The position numbers and the translations under genes were made by a program. From assembly GCA_003665825.1 (NCBI GenBank), contig QPFY01000003.1, forward strand, positions 124,001 to 188,000: a stretch of 64,000 nucleotides of DNA. Reading direction: 5' to 3'. Positions 1-10,548 of this stretch are shown one piece after another. Under the pieces are notes generated by a model that saw only the letters and a program-made list of their open reading frames with translations, had not been told where the DNA came from and did not search any database. The stretch's first letter is position 1; the number at the start of each line of letters is the position of its first letter. This DNA is from Microbotryum silenes-acaulis. Taxonomy: Eukaryota; Basidiomycota; Microbotryomycetes; Microbotryales; Microbotryaceae.

Positions 1-437
1 CGCCCCATCGCAAGGTGACAACACACTATTGTAAGAACATCACATTTCCACGGCCATAGTACGCTCTCCGACGAGCTTTCAGCCCTGAAACTCACAGAGA
101 ATCCTGTCCTTGCCATGCTTCTTGGCCAGCGCCTTGAGGTCGGCCATCGTGACCGGCTGAGTCACAAAGTCTACGCCCTTGTGTAACAGCGACAAACGCG
201 TCTTCCAAGGGTTGGGTGCCCAGAAGGGACCATCTATGTCACGAGAGCAGTATGTGGTGGTTAGAACATTGGTGTGGTTCCCGAGACGATCCGGATGAGT
301 CAACTCCGACGAAAGTGCCGAGCACGTCCCGCTGTCCCAAAGTCCGGACAACGTTCTTCGTCTATAGTACCGAGGCAGAAGAAAAGGGATCCCTCACCAG
401 GTTCGAGGTAAAGGTCATACAGAATGATCGGCGCCAT
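1..437 (-). CDS. Glutathione S-transferase-like protein, N-terminal part (cut by window edge)
   Basis: The model starts at ATG 437 with exon 437-398 and exon 233-96. The intron has a gtgagg donor, a ctaac branch site and an atag acceptor. The next donor (gtgagt) is at 95 and the rest lies outside the window. The spliced start reads MAPIILYDLYLEP, then DGPFWAPNPWKTRLSLLHKG and a PVTMADLK segment. This is the thioredoxin-fold first strand plus the NPWKTR region usual in fungal GST-like proteins of the Ure2/etherase type. Such proteins conjugate glutathione to electrophiles or reduce peroxides, usually in the cytosol; the substrate cannot be told. An aldo/keto reductase lies just upstream on the same strand, so a detoxification pair is possible. 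The C-terminal all-helical domain is not visible. Confidence 0.75.
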
Positions 438-918
438 TTCTTTCCGTTGAGTCGCGTCGAAGCGGTGCGATCATAGGAGAACCTCGCGGCGGCGGCCGGT
501 AAGCGCATGCCCTACGCTAGCCCACGCTCGGCCCCTCTCGGCCCCCACTCCCACGAAAGAGAGCACGCGGCAACCCGCGGTCCGGTCGATCGGCACTCCG
601 ACCAAATCTATCTGGCGGTGTGAGTCAAGAGAAGCGCCCCGTTCCACATACTTTGCCATACTTCAAACGGTGATATAGTATTTCAGAGAACAGTTCAAAA
701 GCCAAGTTGTACTGTGCGCCGGTTAAGAAACGTCTACAGAGCGAGATCAACACTACCTGTTGAACTTAGTTTGCACGCGCGACTCAACGTTCGGCTCGAG
801 TCAACGTTCTCGAGTCAACGCGCCGGGCCTCCGCGCGAAGTGACCTTCATACTAAGAGGTACTGCCGCAGGGTTCCTTTCTCCCTTTCTCAGTCTGTCTT
901 CACCGGAGAGCACGCCGA
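438..918. other. Intergenic, with short direct repeats
   Basis: No convincing gene. Near 780-816 the motif gagtcaacgtt (first copy gactcaacgtt) occurs three times in close succession. The stretch should hold the promoter of the GST-like gene and the 3' end of the reductase transcript. Confidence 0.5.
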
Positions 919-2225
919 TCAGGCGACCGAGACCGGATTCCACGAGCAAGCGCCCTTGGACCCTTGATCGAGCGAATCCAATTTGACCATGTCTTCCGGG
1001 CCCAGCTCAAAGTCGAACACGGCCGCATTCTCCTTGATACGGGAGGGGGTGTCACTCTTGGGAAGGGGGACTGCGTCGATATTCGTGTAGAAGAGGTCAG
1101 CGTTCAGGACATGTCTTCAAGTAGCTGCCACAGGGATGGCTCGGGGCCACGCACCGTAGCCCTTTTGCAAAGACCACCTGATTAATACCTGGGCCGGTGT
1201 CTTGTTCGTCTGCGAGTCAACGAAACCAGATATTGAAACTACTGAGTGATCACACGCCTAGTTTGGATGTTTCACGGCCAGACAGTACCCACCTTTTTCG
1301 CTACCTCAAGCAATACAGGGTCCTGGAACCGGTCCCCCCTCACAAGCGGGCAATAAGCTTGCACGACGACCCTATGCTTATCACACCATTCGACGATCGG
1401 AGCCTGCCTCAACCATGGGTGGAGCTCAATCTGGTTCACCTCGGGGATATCGCACCCTGCATCAACGAGTTGCTGCAAGTGCTTCTCGGAGAAGTTCGAC
1501 ACCCCAATCGACTTGACTTCGCCTTTGGCTCGCTTTTCACAGAGCACTTTCCAGGCCTCGAGTCGCTTGGTCGGACCTGCGGTCGGGTCGTGAAGCAGAA
1601 AAAGATCCTGTTTACCACCCAGAGATGAAAGACGCGTCAGAGTGATCCAGCTAGAAAGGAGTCACTCAATCACTTCGGGTCTGGCGCCGAAGGAGCTCCG
1701 ACGAGTCGCGCTCGATTACTTAGGTCCCTCGTTTCAAATGGCTTACCCACTTGAGTCCTTCTTGATCGGCTTTCCAGGTGGAATCGTCGACAGCTTTGGT
1801 CATCTTCTCGGTGCCGTGTTCATGGCCCGTCGCCTATGAAAGCGTGGTGTACGAATGTGATGACACCATCATGTGGGGCACGCGGATAAGCAAACGACGA
1901 GCGATGTAGATGGGGCAAGCAAGACTCCGTATAATTAGCGTCGCCGAAGAAAATTGGCTCGTAGCGAATCGTATGACGTGCTCACCTTCGTCGTCAGCCA
2001 AATGTCCCGACTCTGGGGATGTTCCTTCTTCCACTTGGCCGTCGCCGCGAGTACCTCGGCCTCGTTCCGGTAGACCCTCGCCGAATCGCAGTGCGTATAC
2101 CCAACTTCTAGTGCTGAGGTAGTCGATGCAGTAGCGGCTGTACTTTGGTACAGTCCGAAACCCAGGACGGGCATGCGCGCACCCGAACGCAGGGGGACGG
2201 TCGAGTGGAGGTGGAGGGTGGACAT
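919..2225 (-). CDS. Aldo/keto reductase
   Basis: Five exons join in frame: 2225-1986, 1833-1747, 1607-1293, 1209-1155 and 1070-919, giving 282 residues, somewhat short for a family of about 280-320. The AKR catalytic tetrad can be placed at D47 (HCDSAR), Y52 (VYRNE), K80 (LTTK) and H115 (LLHDP). Other family landmarks are GVSNFSEKHL, NQIELHPW and the cofactor-binding VPLPKSDTPSRI near the C-terminus. AKRs are cytosolic NADPH-dependent carbonyl reductases acting on aldehydes, ketones or sugars; the exact substrate cannot be inferred. The start at 2225 is the first ATG ahead of the conserved MPVLGFG strand. The neighbouring GST-like gene has the same orientation. Confidence 0.9.
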
Positions 2226-3164
2226 GATGACGTTCGGTGGGCGGAGTAGTGCTACGTGGTGCGAGTGGTGATACTGGGAGCAATGCTTCCTCTAATGATA
2301 AGGTCAAGGGAAGAGAAGTGAAAGGGCTGTTGTCTTGGGCAGTCGGGAGCGGAATGTGGGGCCGCGCACCTCCGCGCACTCGAATTTCATTTCGAAACGC
2401 GCACTCAAAATTACAAAATACAAAAGGGCTAGAAAACGAGAAAAGGCTTCACGATGGAGAGGCTGAAAGTATCTCGGATCTAGCTAGGATGATCAAGAAC
2501 GAGTCGCCGGTCGCTGCCACAACACTGCCATGTTACTAGAGTTCTGACTCGGAGGTGAAGCCTTGAATTCGCAAGCAACAGTAAAAGGGCCTTCAAGTTG
2601 TCGACCGAGACGGTGGGAGTTTTGAAGATTACAGGCGCAGGCTAAAAGTAAGCTACCTCGCACGACAGGGTGAGTGTACTTGCATACTCACTGTTGATGA
2701 GGGAATCGTGTACCTTCGTCAATCTGAACGTGAGATCGACCTTAAGCGCCGAGTGGAGGTGACGGAAGAGTGGAGGCTAGTGTGGAGAGCGCAGGCGAGG
2801 AGCGACTCGGAGTCGCTGGTAGCAGCCCCTTGCTGTACTGCCTCGGCCGTCGTGTCGGAAGCCATTCTGCGACGTCAAGCCTCCACCCCTCCACCTCTAC
2901 CGCTTCCGAGCCCAACGCCAAACGGCATATGCCGAGCGCAGCCGAGTGCGTGGCTGACCTGAAGCGAGGACAGGGGACCTTGCACCCCACATTGAGGTTA
3001 ACGATCGACCCTTGGGAAAATCCGGACACCTTGTCGATCAAGCTCGGCGGCAGCGGAAGTACTGGTTTACACTTCATGTCAATGCCACAAATTACTGTAA
3101 TCATTTTTGCAGTCTCTGTCTTCCCGAGGACGGAACGCTCGAGAATTCGGCGCCACCTCTCGCT

Positions 3165-4155
3165 CGAAATCGTCCGACACAGGATCATTCGGCATCACCC
3201 TAACCCTGTTCGGAGCTCAATGATATGTCACTAATACGCGCTTCCCGTAAAGTCGAGCCAGACGTCAAAATTGAGCTACATGCCGAAGCTAAAGCGCCGA
3301 TGCGGAAGGCGAAAACACAGTCGGGATAAGAACAGATCACCGAACCCATTCCCCTAGTTCTCTTGCCATTGGAAGACCCCCCAGGTCCACTGTGTGCTTG
3401 CTCTCATTCAGCAAACCTGCGTCCGACGAGTCCGTTTCTGCTTTACCGGCACGGGATCATGCTTATCGAGCTCGGCTACTTGAGTATCTAGCGGAGGAAC
3501 GATATCACAGAACAGAGCCAACTGATGAAGCCACCTGGAGCTAAATACCCGGTACGAGGGTTGAGCCGGGCCGGGTCCGCTGCGGCAATATTAGTAATCT
3601 TCCGTCGTAGGTCGAAGTGATGAGTACATACTGTGCTGTGCGTGTCACGAGTGAAACAAGAATTGTCCGTCTTTGGCCGACAGTAGTGTTCGATTATGCC
3701 AACCGGACAGTGCTCTCTCGACCATTTGGCAAATTCGGTACTGCGCGGCCCGGGTTGCAGTGACAAGGTGAGAACGAACGCCGGTATGCGTGGGAAGCGA
3801 TGATGGCACTCGAAATTGAATAATGATCAGCGACTACGGAAGGCTACTACGGATTACTCGGAGCATGGAGCTCAGTTGTGAGCGCAGATCAGCGCGACAT
3901 GTGCACAGCCTACAGGGGGCAGGTCAGTAGCACCACCGGTCTTTGCTGCATGGGGGGGGGGGGGGGGGGTAGCAGCGCGGTGTCAAACGAATCAGGACAC
4001 TGATCGGGGCTCTCCTATCTGGCTTCGAGAGCCAGGCGCATGCGAGGTATTTCGGCAATTTCGTCCGATACAATTTCAGAATAGCGACATTTGGTTGGGA
4101 CTCCCGATTGCTCAAGACGGAACCTTCAGCTCAAAAGGGCTTCAGGGATTTACAA
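3165..4155 (+). repeat. Degenerate dispersed repeat, copy A
   Basis: This stretch aligns in direct orientation, with many substitutions and small gaps, to 36775-37805. Shared landmarks in order are agtcgagccagacgt, a gcttat/gagctc block, gctgcggcaatat, gtgtcacgagtgaa, ggctctcctat and gagctcagttgtg/gcgctcagttgtg. On the + strand both copies keep peptide remnants that correspond (EPDV..ELH.EA, GP..., SANLRP, HG.MLI.L), with stops in copy A. This looks like an old transposon or duplicated gene. I do not recognise the family. Confidence 0.7.
3952..3969 (+). repeat. Poly(G) run of 18
   Basis: An uninterrupted run of 18 G lies inside repeat copy A. At the matching place copy B has only ordinary sequence, so the run was gained in copy A or is an assembly artefact. 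Confidence 0.9.
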
Positions 4156-4661
4156 TAGTTCATTAGCTACTGCATCTCGCCTACTTTACATGCAAAAGAT
4201 TCTGGAAAATAAGTTGCCGCTCTATTGATCCCCTCGTTTGCCTGGGTGGATTTCGACCGGAGCGATTTTTGGCGTTTCTGACTGTTGGAGAGCAATTGTT
4301 GAGCAATTTGAATTCGTCGTATTCTTGGATCCGCCGTACGTCTCCAATTAGATACAAATCGACCCCTCAGATACCTTCTCTCGATGTACAAATAGGCCCA
4401 AAATCGCTGTTTTCCGAGAGGCACATTAGGCTGAGCTTTCCCAGGTCCTTTGCGAATGTTGCTGTGAGTTAGCCCGAGACCTGGTGGGTCGTACGAGACT
4501 GTTTCGCTCTCTCCGGCACACGATCGGACGCGTCAAACCTACTCATCGTCAAGTCCACCAGACCAACGAGACGAATCTGGTCCCCTTCAGGCGTCGCCGA
4601 AGCTATAGAGTAAGCGGCGACACGTCGAGACGCGTCGGAGCGATCTGGCTTACCCTCAACG

Positions 4662-7621
4662 ATGCAGGTCAGTCAATCTGCGCCAACCCATGATATCATC
4701 TCGAAGGGGGGTCGTCCGACTGACCCTCAGCGCTTCTGTATTCAGCATGAAATCCTCCTGTTGCTGTCATCGCACCCCTCGCCGTTGTCAGCGGCGTCAG
4801 GGGTAGGGTCGAGCTCGACAGCAAGCACGCTCCTGCATCCAGGTGAACGCGCCTCGATACAGCGCCTCGCCGAGCTCGCTCAGCTCCACTCCAAAGTGTC
4901 GGTCTTTTGCTCGCCGATATTGAGCGCACACCAAGCAGATCAGCCAAGCGAGACCCGCTCGTCAGCGACGATCGAAGGGCTGCTCCCGACGACGGCATTG
5001 GCGGCACTACGATCTCTTATATCGACGAGGATCCTTGGAGCGTATTCGACCACACTACTCGCATTGGAACAACAGATCCTGCAAGGGCAGTTAGGAACGG
5101 CTCACGTGCCGCTCTCTCATGTCCTCGGCGAGATGACGGCCTGGGAACCGATCCTGCTCGGCGTGGCCCGCCTCATCGATTCATTGCTGCTCGGACCCGA
5201 ATCCTTTGACCCTGAGCAGTCGGGAACACCACCGCAAGGGCACAACACGGGGAAACCCAAAGTGGGATTCCGAATGCCGACAGAAGCGACCACATCTGGC
5301 CCTGCCGAGAAGGTTCCACAGCGATGGACCTGTGCTCCTCTCCTCTCCCTGCTCGACCAGCAACTAGCGACGGGGAACGAGATGCTGCGCCGACTCTGGT
5401 CCGATGCCATCAAGACGATCGAGCAAATATGGTTGAGCAGCTTTTGCGCTTACCTACTCTACGGTCAAGTCGACGGGGTTGAGTCCTTGCTCGTCCGACC
5501 TTCCGCTGGCCGTGGATCCAAGAAGATTTCTTCACAGCCCCACCGCGTAACGACGACAGCACAGCATCATTACCACATCCCAGATTCCTCCATCCCCTAT
5601 CTCGGCCCACTTGTAAACCCTTCTATCCGGGCCACGATCCTCAAGTCGCTCTCGACCATCTCGCTTGCCTTGGCCGTCCTTCACTCCATCTCAACCTCGG
5701 ACACGGCAGAACTCTCCCGGCTGCGATCGTCTACTCCCTCTTCGAGCAACATGTTTACATTGAGCTCCAAACTCAAAATCCGGATAGAGGCAGAGTTACG
5801 TGGCTGTACCGGACCAGGGGATGACACCTTCGGACGACGACTCGATTCAATCGCCAGTGAGTACTTGAAGCGCTAGTCTTGCCGGATCCCAGCCTTGACT
5901 TGCGAACAAACCCTCCTCTTCACAGTCATCCTTTCTACGCATCTCCTCACACTACACCTCCCACATCAAGCTCTGCACAGTCAGCTCGATCTCCTCTCCT
6001 CGACTTATCTCCTCCGCTGCGGATCTTTCGCCTCGAATCTCCTGCACGAGCTCTCAACACTTCAAGCGCGCCTGATGCGCACGGCAGGGACGATTGCGAA
6101 CGCCCGACTGAACGATTCGTATCTCGCCTCGGCCATGTCCAGAGCGAGCAGTGGAACGATCCTCGATCCCGATCTCGACCCTTTCGCACCAGACGAGGCG
6201 TTCGGCCGTTCTCAGCTCACCGAAACGTCGATCAAAGTTTTCAAATTGACGCTAGCGCCCCAAGCTCCAGAAGAGGATGCGCTGCAGGCCGACCCATTCA
6301 CCTCTCGCTTGCTGGGCCCTCCTCTCTCGCTCAATTATCAGCCTAGTCCTGCGTTGGCGTTGCTGATCGACGAAGACTGCTTGAGCGTCTACAAGAGGTG
6401 CTGGGGCCTGTTAATTGCTGTCAAAAGATGCCATGCTCGGTTGCTGACCACGTGAGTCTCTTCTCCGACCTCGCCTCAAGACTGGCTGGACGTAGTACCA
6501 ATTCCCTGTGTGCAGGGCGAACTGCTGATCCTATCACCTGTCCCGTCTGTAGGTGGTCCTCCCTCGCCCACTCTCAACGCTCGTCACTCAGGCGTCAGCC
6601 ACCCAAACCGATCCGACTCAAAGGAACGAAGCAGACCGAACAACAACTTGACGACTTGCGTGCTTCTCGAGGCATCTGGAATCTCGTGCGGTCGATGCTC
6701 TGGACGCTGGAAGCCGTATCGGCGCACTTCCAAACGGACGTTATCGAGCAAGCGTTCGGGACGTTGATGGGGAGCCTAAAGAACGCCGATAATGCGAATG
6801 CACAATCGTCTGATGAACCTTCAGACGACCTCGGTGAGAATGTGGATGAGGGCGGTCAGGCTCACTCGACATCAAAGCTTCCCCTGCCATCGTCAGGCGC
6901 TTCCCCACCTCGTGCCCTCAATTTCGCCGATCTCGCGGTTCTACACGCCCTTTACCTCAGTGCGATCTCCACAGGTCTCCTACTCAACAGCGACCAACTC
7001 ACGGCCCAGATTCTAGCGATCCTTGAAGCCTGTGACGTGGTTTGTTCCACTATCGATCGCTGGGGAGGGGAGATCCGGCCTGGTCGTCTGGTCGGCACGA
7101 TGAGTGATGAGGATGCCGCGAGAGTCGAAGGGGAAAGAAATGACGTGATTCAGAGATGGTCGCAAGAATTTGATGATGTCTTGGACGAGTTCTTCGAATT
7201 GCTTTCGACGTGAGTCTGCTGGAAAATTGCGAAGATGATCGATTGATCAGCATGCTCACGCTGTCTACCCCTATCACACAGCGTCTCAACCAAGCCTTCC
7301 AAGCCCGACCTAACCTCTACCTCCTTCGCCCCTTCCTCAACCTCCCTCTTCCACCGCTCAGCCCTATCCCTGCTGCCCGGCGCGAAAACCTCGTCTTCCT
7401 TCACCTCCGCTTCCACACGCGGTCCGATCCATCCTATAGTAGCTCAAGCGCGTTCAGACGCCGAACAACAAGCCCGAGAAGGTATTAGCAAGTTGTTACT
7501 GAGGCTGGATTTCGCGCATTGGTTCAGTTCGAAAGTGGAGGAGGAGAGGGAGAGGAGAGGGGGCGGGGAGGACGGTGGTGGAGAGGGAAAGGAGAAGTTG
7601 CTGAGTGGGTTGAAAATTTAG
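4662..7621 (+). CDS. Gamma-tubulin complex component, GCP4-type (Spc97/Spc98 family)
   Basis: Five exons: 4662-4667 (only ATG CAG), 4746-5856, 5926-6451, 6553-7209 and 7282-7621, giving 879 residues. The spliced start MQ-HEILLLLSSHP matches the GCP4 opening (M.HE.LLAL.G.P). The GRIP1 region follows with ALEQQIL, LSHVLGEM and LLDQQLATG, and the GRIP2 region with KRCWGLLIAVKRCHARL and RGIWNLVRSMLWTLEAV. It ends in the family-like LLLRLDFAHWF. These proteins form the gamma-tubulin ring complex that nucleates microtubules at the spindle pole body. The six-base first exon rests on the homology of the start and on perfect phase. A low-complexity insert (about residues 710-780) and a Gly/Glu-rich tail are less conserved. 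Confidence 0.88.
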
Positions 7622-8684
7622 TTGCGGGAGATAAGACGTTCTGAAGTCGTACTTGGGTGTTTCGAGGTTGTCTATGTATTGGCAATTTGTGGTACCGAAA
7701 GCTCACTTCAAGATCGAAACGAACGTTGTATCTACAACAAAGAGTTCCGCAGCCTCTCGTTTCGAAACGCGATAGCTCGAAAATCGAATTCATGTAGCCT
7801 CCTGTTGAAGGTCGCTTCGTCGAGATCTACGCCCTCGAGATCGAGCTTGCTGTGGTTCATGGGATCGATAAGCGTAAATCGCCTCAGGAACGAGGTTAGA
7901 GACTTGCAAAGTAGGGTGATTGAGTCACCAAGGAATGAATGAATTGTCTACGGGACCCCGTGCAAGAAATTATCGACGTTTGGTACCGCCGGAGATCCGT
8001 CCGCATAGGCATTGCGATCGGCCAAGGCATCGCCGATTCGCCGATCCGTAGGTGTAGCTCTTGGGACGACTTGCAACCGCGAAGATGTCGACCGAAGCTC
8101 TCGAGTGTGGCCGCTCCGTCGCGGCGTACTTCACACTGCCACCGCTCCAGCTAACGGTAACGCCGTTGGAGGTACAAGTACAAAGAAGCTGGGGTCGCAC
8201 GCGCTCCCGGACGATCACAGTCCAGTATCGATCTCCTCCACTCGGGGAGGGAATTAAGACGATCCTGCTGCAATTGCAACCCGTTGTACGTATAAAGCCT
8301 GCGTTTCTGTCAACTCAGTGAATTCTTTTCCTAAAAATCTTGCTTTTGCTATAGGCTTTTCGAATATTGCGCGATTGCGCAAGCTTCCGACCGGCAATGA
8401 ATAACGTCGTTGGTTAATTGACGCGGGTGCTGGCTTTACTGCGCGCGGGCCCAGTCGCCTTTCACACGTCGACGCGCGCCTGGAGAACCTCACGCGCGCT
8501 GGAACCGTCCGGCAGTTGAGAAAGCCCAGCTCAATGTGTGCTCGGAGATTTATACTTTTCGAGACGATTCATGCCTTGTAACATGCTAAATGAGGTAATT
8601 TTTGATGGTAGAGTAAATTTTTAAACATAACTTTATAATCTGGTCTTACACCGGAATACTTACACCCCTTGGATGGATTTTCAG
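7622..8684. other. Intergenic between GCP4-type gene and helicase relic
   Basis: No supported gene. AT-rich from about 8560 to 8660. It holds the 3' flank of the GCP4-type gene and the decayed downstream end of the helicase relic on the opposite strand. Confidence 0.5.
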
Positions 8685-10155
8685 TCACAATTCGGGGCCG
8701 CCACCCATGTCCAGGGAGTTGCCGGTGAAGCGGAAAAAGAAAAAAAGACAACACAACACGATGGTGTTCACAATCATAGGCCAAAGCTCTTCAACAGTAA
8801 TTGGACCCAGCTCAAGCATGTACTTGATCTCATTAAATTCACCTCGAACCGCGGTATACTTGCGCGCTAGGGGAGAGTGGACTGAAATCGGAATCCCGTA
8901 TTGTTCGTGGACCGCGAGGAGCGCGTTTGACGTGGCTTCCCGGCTGTTGAAGTACATGATGGACTGGGGAAAGGTGCTGGGACCTGACCGCTGGTTAAGG
9001 AGATCCCTGATACTTCCCATCGTACCGTTTGTTCTTGGTTTCATCTCGACAACAATATTGCGCAGGTTTGGTCGGAAAAGGTCGGCTTTGGCGAAGAACG
9101 TCCGCGATTCGGAGAGACTGGATACCTTTAGGATCTTGTTGATTTTGTAGGGTGGAGCGCCGGCGGTGAGGAAGAGTGTTTGACAGCCAAGTATGAGACG
9201 CCGCTCCGCAACTTGCCCATACACGGGGCGAAATGCAGTCGAGCCTTCCATTGTGTGGCTCATAGCTCCGGCGCGCTCCTTTCGCTGAATCCCCACTCGG
9301 CAATCTTGATTGCCTCGTCATAGGCAAGCAGCTTGACTCGTTCTCGGAACGATTCCTTCGATATCAGCTGCTCAGCCCAGCGCTTGTCTCCATTGTGCAT
9401 CTCTAGAGACTGTCGGAGATTTTTAGTAGCAGGATATCAGTACGGGGGTTGTGAGCATGCAAAAACCTGCGGCGGATTGAATGGACACGTACGATGAAGA
9501 TGAATGAGACAGTATGGGAGGGATCACTCAACTGCTGGTACAGCTCTCCGTCACCCCATGTTTCCTTGCATATGACAACCGCTTTCTTTCGCTCTTGATT
9601 GAGATTGTCGGCCTGTAAAGGTATCAAGACCGTGGGACTCAGAACCGGCGTCGCCTCAACGGCCAACTGAATAAAACCTACCTGATGTTGGCTCAGCGCA
9701 GTCAGAGGACTGACAACTATGGTCACAGCCCGGCGTCCGTAAACCAAATACATGGCTTAAAATATCAAGCTCTTCCCTGAACCCGTTGGAGCAATGACGA
9801 ACACAGCGTCATACTGATTTCGAGTCTTGAACCGCTCGAGCTGAAAAAGTCCCGCGAGAGCTTCGATTTGCACCGGCCGGGGGACGAAGTCCTCGCCAAA
9901 TTTGTCGACCAAGAGGAGTCTGAGCTTCTTGCGTAACTCAATCGGGTCAACTCAATCTTCTTGAGTCAATTGTGATCTCCAGTGAGCAGCCCGAGAGCGA
10001 CGGGTAGGCAGTTTGGGGGTTGTGTTGGTTGATTGATGGTCCCTTGATGTCGTTGGCTTTGCCCTCGAAGCTGATCGTAAAGGCGACTCTCTGAACTCAA
10101 TCGATGGAGACCGACGAGGTGTGCCCTTGACAGGCGTTGGCGTTTGTACGGGCAT
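8685..10155 (-). pseudogene. RecQ-like DEAD/DEAH helicase relic
   Basis: The minus strand retains helicase motifs in order. FVPRPVQIEAL and the Walker A APTGSGKS lie near 9865-9770, VVSPLTALSQHQ near 9715-9690, and a DEAH-box equivalent DEAIKIAEWG near 9315-9290. Further on come FRPVYGQ and LFLTAGAPP near 9245-9150, then FRPNLRNIVVEM and SIMYFNSREATSNALLAVHEQ. It is broken. TGA (9954-9952) and TAA (9759-9757, in a place where SLIFQAM would be expected) interrupt the frame. The box reads DEAI, not DEAH. A frameshift falls between about 9290 and 9245. Two plausible introns remain. Intact relatives are 3'-5' DNA helicases; in fungi such genes are often multicopy, subtelomeric or mobile. No intact copy is in the window. 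Confidence 0.8.
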
Positions 10156-10548
10156 GGTGGATCATGAGGGCGGTAGCGACGTCGTGGACTGGCGTTGTAA
10201 CTTGTGGACCGAAGGTGAGACCGGTGAGGCGCGGCTGGCTGATTCACGTCGGCGCGAAGAACCGTCCCTCTGGGTCCGTGCGCGAGCCAGCTCCAAGTCG
10301 AAAATAACGACTTCTCACCGCTGTAGCTCAATGAATAGGATTTGCAAGAGTCTTCCCTTGTGCAGATGCTCGAAAAAATAGCATAAGAATGCGCCTATTG
10401 AAACAGATTGTATAGGTTGATTTTATTTGTCATGCTACAGCAAGGCGGTACTTTTCATAGGCAGCTCAGCGCCGCAGTCGGGGATCAGAACACATCCACC
10501 TTCTTTCCCACCTCCGCTCGCTCGTTGTAGCCTCTCTCTCGTAGTAGC

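Larger units (their letters stand above)
2226..4661. other. Gene-poor stretch with a decayed repeat
   Basis: No reading frame here gives a recognisable protein or a consistent spliced model. From about 3165 to 4155 it holds copy A of a dispersed repeat whose partner lies at about 36775-37805. A run of 18 G lies inside it. The last few hundred bases should contain the promoter of the GCP4-type gene. Confidence 0.6.
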
